Made by a program: the position numbers and the translations under genes | Notes under the pieces: model-generated | What the model was told of the DNA's origin: nothing | Databases searched by the model: none | What the model saw: only the letters and a program-made list of their open reading frames with translations | Shown here: positions 1 through 4,123 of the stretch, piece by piece | How positions within the stretch are numbered: the stretch's first letter is position 1 | How the letters are laid out: each line of letters begins with the position of its first letter | Origin: CAZXVU01 sp964644465 | GTDB lineage: Bacteria; Chlamydiota; Chlamydiia; Chlamydiales; SM23-39 | Assembly: GCA_964644465.1 (NCBI GenBank) | Contig: CAZXVU010000111.1 | Coordinates: 1 to 6,953 of the forward strand | Length of the DNA: 6,953 nucleotides | Direction: 5' to 3'

Positions 1-109
1 CTCCGGCTTCGGCCTCGGTTTCGAAAGGCTCGTCCTCTTTGTTACCGGAATGGAAAACATCCGCGATGTGATTCCTTTCCCCAGATTCCCAGGACATGCT
101 GAATTTTAA
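1..109 (+). CDS. asnS: Asparaginyl-tRNA synthetase, C-terminal end (partial)
   Basis: Only the last 35 codons are in the window, read from position 2 to the TAA at 107-109. The translation contains GFGLGFERLVLFVTG, which is class II synthetase motif 3 (the Gly-rich strand and the Arg that contacts ATP), followed by NIRDVIPFPR and a C-terminal AEF. In AsnRS the tail reads NIRDVIPFPRTPxxAxF, so this fits AsnRS better than AspRS or LysRS. The enzyme charges tRNA-Asn with asparagine in the cytoplasm. The gene converges on hemA and the two stop codons overlap by two bases. AsnRS is absent from Chlamydia itself, which uses the GatCAB transamidation route, so the gene argues for a different branch. 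The upstream part lies outside the window. Confidence 0.88.
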   Translation, partial: SGFGLGFERLVLFVTGMENIRDVIPFPRFPGHAEF

Positions 110-115
110 AATTCA
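100..115. repeat. 16-bp perfect palindrome over two convergent stop codons
   Basis: TGAATTTTAAAATTCA equals its own reverse complement. Its centre, TTAA, supplies the TAA of asnS (107-109, +) and the TAA of hemA (106-108, -). Both proteins therefore end in Glu-Phe-stop, encoded by the same bases on opposite strands. No GC-rich stem or T-tract is visible at this junction, so I do not call it a terminator. Confidence 0.9.
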
Positions 116-1101
116 CTAGAGAAGTTAACTGCTTGAAAAGAACCTCTCTCGGCTTTGAGACGATAGATCCGGGCTAACCGGATCACGTGCTGCCAAACGA
201 GCGAATGACATGTTTCTAAACAATCTGTTTGTGCTTTCCGTTTTTGTTCGATGATTGCATTGACTTGCTCGATGTTCCAGAGCGATGTGGAAAGCCCAAC
301 TTCAGGATCGACATTGCGAGGAACACTGAGATCAAAAATCAGATTGCGCCGCGCACTTGTTCCATCAATCAAAAATTCTTCTGCTTTGCTTGCACAGACA
401 ATGAGATCGAATTCCTGCCACCGAGACAAAATACTCCGGTCGTAGATGGAAATATTTTCAAATCGGACAGAGGCTGGATCTCTTGTGCAAAAGGCAAAAC
501 GATGAATGTTTTTGTGCATGAGAAAAGAAGCAAAGCCTCGATTGATTTCAGAAAATCCGACCAAAAGAATCCTTTTTTGGCTTAAATCTCCCAACTGCTC
601 TTCTGCAATTTGACAAAGCGTTCCATAAAGAGTCGGAGCCCCTCTTTCTAATTCCAATTCAGAACGGACAGCTTTCCCTACTTTTAAGGATTTCTGAAAG
701 AGATAATGCATGCAGCCTGGAAGCGAGAAAAGAGCACTGGAACGATTATAAGCGACTTTGACCTGCCGCTGGATTTCCGTCTCAGCGAGAATAGCGCTAT
801 CTAATCCCGATGCCACTCTGCATAAATGAGCAAAGCAATCGATCCCAAAATAAGAATAGAGGCGGTGTTCAAAAGGCTCTTTAATCTGATTTCTGAGAAG
901 AGAGAGAAGATCGCTATGAGCTTCGCCCATTTCTTCTGCGCTAAAATAAATTTCGGTTCGGTTACAAGTGGAAAGCAGCACTGTAGGATGGAGAAAAAAA
1001 AGCCCCCGTTCATCGCCTAGATTACTGGCGCCGCGTGCAATCGCTTCGCGCAGCCCCAAATCGGCTGTTTTGAAATTGATTCCAATCACTCCCACTCGCA
1101 T
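106..1101 (-). CDS. hemA: Glutamyl-tRNA reductase (short form)
   Basis: HemA reduces glutamyl-tRNA(Glu) with NADPH to glutamate-1-semialdehyde, the first step of the C5 route to heme. With the ATG at 1101 the protein has 331 residues and begins MRVGVIGINFKTADLGLRE, aligning with the usual N-terminus. An in-frame ATG at 1131 would add ten residues that match nothing in the family; neither start has a convincing Shine-Dalgarno. Visible marks are the catalytic-cysteine motif STCNRTEIY (Cys46), GLDSAILAETEIQRQVKVAY (about 99-118), a nucleotide-binding strand RILLVGFSEINRG (about 177-189) and IFDLSVPRNVDP (about 255-266). The length is far below the roughly 420 residues of E. coli HemA, because much of the C-terminal dimerisation region is missing; the chlamydial enzyme is similarly short as I recall. 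The normally conserved GEPQI reads AETEI, and the Rossmann glycine motif is degenerate. The gene lies downstream of recX on the same strand. Confidence 0.9.
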   Translation of the reverse strand: MRVGVIGINFKTADLGLREAIARGASNLGDERGLFFLHPTVLLSTCNRTEIYFSAEEMGEAHSDLLSLLRNQIKEPFEHRLYSYFGIDCFAHLCRVASGLDSAILAETEIQRQVKVAYNRSSALFSLPGCMHYLFQKSLKVGKAVRSELELERGAPTLYGTLCQIAEEQLGDLSQKRILLVGFSEINRGFASFLMHKNIHRFAFCTRDPASVRFENISIYDRSILSRWQEFDLIVCASKAEEFLIDGTSARRNLIFDLSVPRNVDPEVGLSTSLWNIEQVNAIIEQKRKAQTDCLETCHSLVWQHVIRLARIYRLKAERGSFQAVNFSSEF

Positions 1102-1141
1102 AAGACAAGGACCACGGCTTACATACAACATGTCCCAGACT

Positions 1142-1155
1142 TTAACGCGCGTTAA
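1142..1155. promoter_or_regulatory. Perfect 14-bp palindrome upstream of hemA
   Basis: TTAACGCGCGTTAA is self-complementary. It ends 11 nt before the upstream candidate hemA ATG (1131) and 41 nt before the preferred one (1101). Its length, symmetry and position suit a dimeric repressor operator, but I recognise no known regulator's site, so a regulatory role is an inference. Confidence 0.35.
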
Positions 1156-1216
1156 GAGAAAATTTCAACTTGAGACCTTTGCGCAATCGCTTTGCTTAGA
1201 TAAATCGATGATTTTT

Positions 1217-1235
1217 GAGCAGATTTTTTCTGCTC
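1217..1235. other. Inverted repeat in the recX-hemA spacer
   Basis: GAGCAGA and TCTGCTC are perfect complements around a five-base loop. No T-tract follows it in the direction of recX-hemA transcription (-), so it lacks the second half of an intrinsic terminator. It could fold in a recX-hemA transcript or in the hemA leader. The rest of the 203-nt spacer (1132-1334) contains no gene I can support and no convincing promoter. Confidence 0.4.
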
Positions 1236-1247
1236 GAGATGAAGACA

Positions 1248-1263
1248 TACCTCAAGTGAGGTA
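1248..1263. promoter_or_regulatory. Operator-like dyad TACCTCA-AG-TGAGGTA
   Basis: Two perfect 7-bp half-sites are separated by 2 bp, giving a 16-bp dyad 72 bp downstream of the recX stop codon and about 147 bp upstream of the preferred hemA start. The geometry resembles a dimeric repressor site. It could equally be a chance inverted repeat, and no known operator matches it. Confidence 0.3.
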
Positions 1264-1334
1264 GGCGAATCCAAGCAGAAGAAAAGATGCCAAAAAGGGC
1301 GATTTAGATAAGCGAATGGATTCGTGCAATGGTC

Positions 1335-1901
1335 TCAGCTAACCTCTTTCAAAATAATTTCTAAATCGAACCCGCGCCTCTGCAGCGCCGCTATTATTTT
1401 TTGCCGATTTGAACGAAGTGCAAGTTTTGGAATCAACTGACGAATTCTCTCTGTTTGCATTTGATTGGTGATCAATTCGCGCACCTTTTCTCCATTCAAA
1501 TTCTTGGAGCGCAATTTCAATTCGATATATCTCGGTCCATATCCTCGTCTAAATTCTCTGAGGATCTCGTTTTCGATGAATTCATCATCCTTCAAATACC
1601 CGTTTTTCTTAAGCTCTTCGATGATGCGATCAATCACTTCACGAGAGAATCTCTTCTGTTGGAATTTCTTTTGAAGCGTTGAACTTGGATACTGCCTCAT
1701 AGCAATCAGGCGATAGGCTGTCATCCGTACCAGTTTCCATTCCGTTTCCCGGACCCATTTTTTGATCGCTTCGAGAGAGGGAAAAGAATCGGGAAATTTT
1801 TTGATGGAAAAAGGGACAGAGATCTCTTCGATCATCTGCCCTTCTTCCCAGATTTCGAAAAGATCAGGCTCTAAAATGCTTCTTTTGATTTTTAAAGACA
1901 T
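1335..1901 (-). CDS. recX: RecX family regulatory protein
   Basis: RecX binds RecA filaments and limits RecA extension during recombination and DNA repair in the cytoplasm. The protein has 188 residues from the ATG at 1901; a GTG at 1919 would add six residues with no better ribosome site. The core is all-helical with family-typical repeats: AYRLIAMRQYPSSTLQKKF (about 62-80) followed by FSREVIDRIIEELKKNGYLKDDEF, then a second unit containing EFRRGYGPRYIELKLRSKNL (about 116-135), then a degenerate third unit ending RRGFDLEIILKEVS. The pattern of Arg/Ala helix, GYL(K/N)D and RG-G-x-I is the RecX signature. The first 60 residues form a poorly conserved leader rich in charged residues. No recA lies in the window. 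hemA follows 233 nt downstream on the same strand, and a small + strand gene diverges upstream. Confidence 0.85.
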   Translation of the reverse strand: MSLKIKRSILEPDLFEIWEEGQMIEEISVPFSIKKFPDSFPSLEAIKKWVRETEWKLVRMTAYRLIAMRQYPSSTLQKKFQQKRFSREVIDRIIEELKKNGYLKDDEFIENEILREFRRGYGPRYIELKLRSKNLNGEKVRELITNQMQTERIRQLIPKLALRSNRQKIIAALQRRGFDLEIILKEVS

Positions 1902-1932
1902 AATTTGAAAAGGATACACGATTAAGATTTCA

Positions 1933-1962
1933 TTGAAAAGGATCGTCTTGTCGTATTATTAT
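1933..1962 (+). promoter_or_regulatory. Sigma-70-type promoter for the 92-aa gene
   Basis: A -35 element TTGAAA (1933-1938) and a -10 element TATTAT (1957-1962) are spaced by 18 bp. Transcription would begin near 1969, leaving a leader of about 12 nt that contains the Shine-Dalgarno. The AT-rich -10 stretch also reads TATAAT on the opposite strand (1958-1963), so recX could share it, but I find no matching -35 there. Confidence 0.5.
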
Positions 1963-1980
1963 AAATTTAATGAGGTAATC

Positions 1981-2259
1981 ATGGTAAAAGAGCCTTCCGA
2001 TGCAAGTTCAGCGCCAAAAGTCCCCCCAAACAATACTCCCCGTCCCGGTGAACAAAAAGGGGCAGGCGGAGTCCATTATGGCAAGGGAGGGAAAATTGAA
2101 GGTAAACCTATGACCTTCTTAGGGATGCATTTCACGGCCGAAGAGGCTGGAAAGCTCTGGCAAACCATTGTCCAATCGATCAATAGCCAGATCAGCAAAG
2201 ATAAGGATAAAGCGATCGAACAGATGAAAAAAGATTGGGATCCTAACAAAGACGACTAA
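1981..2259 (+). CDS. Small conserved-type hypothetical protein, 92 aa
   Basis: I do not recognise the function. The start is the ATG at 1981, because GAGGT (1972-1976) sits four bases before it; the frame upstream offers only a TTG without a ribosome site. Residues 1-42 are low-complexity and disordered in appearance, rich in Pro, Gly, Ser and Lys. Residues 43-92 look folded: KPMTFLGMHFTAEEAGKLW followed by a long amphipathic helix IVQSINSQISKDKDKAIEQM and an acidic tail. There is no signal peptide, membrane segment or cysteine. The gene has its own promoter and precedes the 52-aa gene and rluD. From memory, Chlamydia trachomatis has a small uncharacterised gene (CT659) next to its RluD-type gene, so this could be the counterpart. 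A disordered head with a helical C-terminus would also suit a secreted or adaptor protein, but that is speculation. Confidence 0.72.
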   Translation: MVKEPSDASSAPKVPPNNTPRPGEQKGAGGVHYGKGGKIEGKPMTFLGMHFTAEEAGKLWQTIVQSINSQISKDKDKAIEQMKKDWDPNKDD

Positions 2260-2288
2260 TACTCAAAGACTTACGATCAAATAATAAT

Positions 2289-2317
2289 TTGCATTTTATC
2301 CCAAAAAGTGTTATAAT
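2289..2317 (+). promoter_or_regulatory. Strong sigma-70-type promoter with extended -10
   Basis: TTGCAT (2289-2294) and a perfect TATAAT (2312-2317) are separated by exactly 17 bp, and a TG one base before the -10 makes it an extended -10 element. Predicted initiation is near 2324, giving a leader of about 18 nt before the ATG at 2342. It is the best promoter in the window and appears dedicated to the 52-aa gene, with possible readthrough into rluD. Confidence 0.7.
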
Positions 2318-2341
2318 TATATAGTAACCTCAGAGGGAAAA

Positions 2342-2500
2342 ATGGAAATTACACCAATTAATTTTGATCTTTATCATAAAAATTCTGAAGCAAGCAAAGA
2401 CATTGCTGATTTAAAAAGCGAAATTGATACGGACGGAGATCAGTCAGTTCAGAACATGCAGCAAAACGAAGCGAAGCGCGAGCAGGAAGAAAACTCCTAA
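2342..2500 (+). CDS. Tiny charged hypothetical protein, 52 aa
   Basis: The frame starts at the ATG at 2342, preceded by the Shine-Dalgarno AGAGGG (2332-2337) at a suitable distance, and ends with TAA at 2498-2500. The extended -10 promoter lies directly upstream, so both transcription and translation signals support a real gene despite its size. The peptide begins MEITPINFDLYHKNSEASKD and ends in a Gln/Glu/Lys/Arg-rich helix. It is strongly hydrophilic, with many Asp and Glu residues, no cysteine, no membrane segment and no signal peptide. I recognise no family. A DTDGDQS stretch near residues 29-35 resembles the acidic start of a calcium-binding loop, but it is too short to claim. It lies 43 nt upstream of rluD and may share its transcript. 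Alternatives are a lineage-specific regulator or a secreted peptide. Confidence 0.6.
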   Translation: MEITPINFDLYHKNSEASKDIADLKSEIDTDGDQSVQNMQQNEAKREQEENS

Positions 2501-2529
2501 TTGAGTTGAATCTTTTATTAAGTTAAGAT

Positions 2530-2559
2530 AAGGGCCGGTTTTTATGGATCGGCCCTTTT
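2530..2559 (+). terminator. Terminator-like hairpin that contains the rluD start codon
   Basis: AAGGGCCG (2530-2537) pairs perfectly with CGGCCCTT (2550-2557), and the T-run 2556-2559 follows, continuing TTTTCATTTTC. This is the shape of an intrinsic terminator for the 52-aa gene. The rluD ATG (2544-2546) is in the 12-nt loop, and its only plausible Shine-Dalgarno, AAGGG (2530-2534), is the left arm. The same structure could therefore end transcription, block rluD translation, or do both. Confidence 0.55.
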
Positions 2560-3518
2560 CATTTTCTCAAGAAGATACTGACTTCCTTTTTGTCTCAGCA
2601 GAGGAAGAAGGGATCCGCATCGATAAACTCCTCGCTCACCGTTTCCCCCGTCATTCCAGGACCTATTTTCAACATCTCATTGAACAGGGGTTTGTTCTGC
2701 TCAACGGGGAGCCTGTTAAAAAAAGGATTCCGCCTGAAGAAGGCGATGAAATTGAAGTCTGCTTCCAAGCAACTCCCGAAGCTTCCTTAGAACCTGAAGC
2801 AATCCCTCTCGAAATTCTGTACGAAGACGAACATCTCTTGGCGGTCAATAAACCCCCTGGCATGGTCGTCCACCCTGCCCCTGGACATTGGTCTGGGACC
2901 TTCGTCAACGCTCTTTTAGCCCACTGTCAAGAATTAGCCCCAGGCGTCGATCCGCTGCGGCCAGGAATTGTACACCGGTTAGATAAAGATACTTCTGGCA
3001 TTCTCATCGCCGCCAAAACTCTGCCAGCCCACCAAAAACTCATCGAACTCTTTTCCAGCCGCCAAATGGAAAAACTCTACTTGGCAATTTGTTACGGACG
3101 GCCTCCCAACGGAATTCTAAACATGCCCATTGGCCGCCATCCTGTGCATCGAAAAGAGATGACTGTTCTTCCCGATGGGAGAGAAGCTATCTCTGAATTT
3201 AAAGTAGCTGCCTTCAACGAGAAGACCAGTTTGGTCCTTGCAAGGCCCCGAACAGGAAGAACTCATCAAATCAGAGTCCACTTGAAGCATCTGGGATGTC
3301 CTATCGTAGGAGATCTTCTTTACGGCAAAAAGAACGATGCGCAAGCCACTCGCCAACTCCTTCATGCCTATCGATTGTCTTTCACACATCCCATCACTGG
3401 AATCCCGATCCAACTCAGCGCGCCTATCCCCGATGATATGAAACAATGGATGCGCAATCTATGCGGTCCTTCTCTTTGCGCGCCTATTCTTCAAGAAGCA
3501 ACTTCAGAAAGAACCTAG
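2544..3518 (+). CDS. rluD: RluD-type 23S rRNA pseudouridine synthase
   Basis: RluA/RluD enzymes convert specific uridines of 23S rRNA to pseudouridine during large-subunit assembly. The 324 residues, typical for the family, contain an S4 RNA-binding domain (about 18-75: GIRIDKLLAHRF, then a second helix and VLLNGEPVKK) and a synthase domain from about 85. The catalytic motif HRLDKDTSG is at 144-152 with Asp147 as nucleophile; LLAVNKPPGMVVHPAPG (98-114) and RTGRTHQIRVH (236-246) are the other family blocks. The start must be the ATG at 2544: a stop codon lies in frame at 2529-2531, and no other start precedes the S4 domain. It follows the 52-aa gene by 43 nt and sits upstream of khpA. From memory the chlamydial counterpart is named sfhB. 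The exact target site among RluC/RluD-type positions cannot be told from sequence alone. Confidence 0.92.
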   Translation: MDRPFSFSQEDTDFLFVSAEEEGIRIDKLLAHRFPRHSRTYFQHLIEQGFVLLNGEPVKKRIPPEEGDEIEVCFQATPEASLEPEAIPLEILYEDEHLLAVNKPPGMVVHPAPGHWSGTFVNALLAHCQELAPGVDPLRPGIVHRLDKDTSGILIAAKTLPAHQKLIELFSSRQMEKLYLAICYGRPPNGILNMPIGRHPVHRKEMTVLPDGREAISEFKVAAFNEKTSLVLARPRTGRTHQIRVHLKHLGCPIVGDLLYGKKNDAQATRQLLHAYRLSFTHPITGIPIQLSAPIPDDMKQWMRNLCGPSLCAPILQEATSERT

Positions 3519-3555
3519 TTTTTTATATACAAACTACAAGAAAAATCGGGAATAT

Positions 3556-3668
3556 GGCAAGGAGGCGCCCTGAATTTGAGTCAGGCTTTGCCGGCGCCGA
3601 AGCAGCTAAACTTAAAAAGTTTAGCGATGCAGGCGGATCTCAAATTCAGTGGCTGTCCAACGTAGCCA
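3556..3668 (+). ncRNA. Candidate structured RNA or riboswitch-like element
   Basis: CTGAATTTGAG (3570-3580) pairs perfectly over 11 bp with CTCAAATTCAG (3639-3649). Inside lie a small GGC-TTT-GCC hairpin (3584-3592) and a long stem: CGCC/GGCG, GCA/TGC and the 9-bp GCTAAACTT/AAGTTTAGC with an AAA loop (3595-3635). After the closing stem, TGGCT/AGCCA (3650-3668) forms another hairpin. This is a three-way junction of the kind seen in regulatory RNAs. The piece GCGCCGAAGCAGC recalls the GCCGAAG segments of glycine and lysine aptamers, but the remaining conserved blocks of both are absent, so I assign no known class. Either a free small RNA or a cis element of khpA is possible. A 40-codon frame starting with an ATG at 3554 runs through it, without a ribosome site. 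Confidence 0.4.
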
Positions 3669-3689
3669 GAAACTGATTGTTCAGGTTGT

Positions 3690-3718
3690 TTGTGTATAAT
3701 TTCCAAATGTTGTAAAAT
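3690..3718 (+). promoter_or_regulatory. Possible khpA promoter region
   Basis: A perfect TATAAT lies at 3695-3700 but lacks a good -35 at normal spacing. A second candidate has TTGTGT (3690-3695) 17 bp before TAAAAT (3713-3718). Either would give a khpA leader of about 60-80 nt and would start downstream of the folded element at 3556-3668. I cannot choose between them. Confidence 0.3.
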
Positions 3719-3727
3719 TTCTTATCA

Positions 3728-3779
3728 GAGGGTACAGTTTTGTTGAATTCTCGAATGACCTTCCCCTCAACCTAAGAGG
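3728..3779 (+). promoter_or_regulatory. khpA leader with two competing pairings at the ribosome site
   Basis: The khpA Shine-Dalgarno AAGAGG (3774-3779) lies eight bases before the ATG. Its GAGG can pair with CCTC at 3765-3768. An upstream GAGGG (3728-3732) can pair with the same segment, CCCTC at 3764-3768, which would free the ribosome site. The complementarity is visible; that it acts as a switch is an inference, since the stems are only four or five base pairs. Confidence 0.3.
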
Positions 3780-3787
3780 CACTGAAT

Positions 3788-4033
3788 ATGAAAGAATTTG
3801 TTGAATACATCGTTAAGAACCTAGTCGATCACCCTGACCAAGTGCGCATCAATGAAATCGGCGGTACTCATACCCTGATCATCGAATTGGGCGTAGAAAA
3901 ATCAGATATCGGTAAAATTATCGGTAAAAAAGGGAAAACGATCAACGCGATCCGCACACTTCTAATGTCTGTCGCAAGCCGCAACGGCATCCGCGTCAAT
4001 CTCGAAATCATCGAAGACGAACAACCAAAATAA
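3788..4033 (+). CDS. khpA: KhpA family KH-domain RNA-binding protein
   Basis: This 81-residue protein is a single KH domain of the KhpA (YlqC) family. KhpA proteins bind RNA, often together with KhpB/Jag, and in Gram-positive bacteria affect cell division and envelope synthesis; their role in Chlamydiota is unclear. The GxxG loop that contacts RNA is seen in DIGKIIGKKGKTINAIRTLL (about 37-56, GKKG). Upstream, MKEFVEYIVKNLVDHPDQVRI matches the usual N-terminal helix and strand, and the size is typical. The ATG at 3788 has the Shine-Dalgarno AAGAGG eight bases upstream. The gene stands 269 nt after rluD, separated by a folded element and a possible promoter, and ends at an intrinsic terminator eight bases past the stop. 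Neighbouring rluD and tRNA genes fit an RNA-metabolism setting. Confidence 0.9.
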   Translation: MKEFVEYIVKNLVDHPDQVRINEIGGTHTLIIELGVEKSDIGKIIGKKGKTINAIRTLLMSVASRNGIRVNLEIIEDEQPK

Positions 4034-4040
4034 CTTTCTC

Positions 4041-4065
4041 AGAGGGAGCTCTCCTCCCTCTTTTT
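4041..4065 (+). terminator. Intrinsic terminator of khpA
   Basis: AGAGGGAG (4041-4048) pairs perfectly with CTCCCTCT (4054-4061) over a five-base CTCTC loop, followed directly by a T-run to 4065. It begins seven bases after the khpA stop codon. On the opposite strand no T-run follows the stem, so it should act only on khpA. Confidence 0.88.
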
Positions 4066-4090
4066 CTGAATCACAATACTAAAAAAAATC

Positions 4091-4120
4091 GGGTACGCAC
4101 ACGCACACGGGCACGGGCAC
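4091..4120. repeat. Hexanucleotide tandem array, five units
   Basis: Five consecutive 6-bp units read GGGTAC, GCACAC, GCACAC, GGGCAC, GGGCAC. Every unit fits GNNNAC and the last four fit GNRCAC. The array ends three bases before the stop of the converging DHH gene and follows an A-run at 4080-4088. It does not form a stable hairpin. It looks like a slippage-prone simple repeat. Confidence 0.75.
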
Positions 4121-4123
4121 GAA

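Noticed and set aside
229..585. Open frame of 118 codons on the + strand inside hemA
   Set aside because: It lies antisense to the well-supported hemA gene, has no ribosome site and shows no recognisable protein motif.
3581..3608. SRP (4.5S) RNA
   Set aside because: GTCAGG and GAAGCAGC recall the S-domain, but the GGAA tetraloop and the symmetric loop pairing are absent.
3570..3657. Glycine or lysine riboswitch
   Set aside because: Only a GCGCCGAAG-like segment and a GGCTGTC-like segment agree. The remaining conserved blocks and helices of both classes are missing, and the downstream gene is not amino-acid related.
3446..3676. Open frame of 76 codons overlapping the end of rluD
   Set aside because: It starts inside rluD in another frame, and its second half is the folded RNA-like element. 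Neither the first ATG nor the internal ATG at 3554 has a ribosome site.
4066..4123. Terminator of the DHH gene on the - strand
   Set aside because: A run of T residues follows the hexanucleotide array on that strand, but the array forms no stable stem, so half of the signal is missing.
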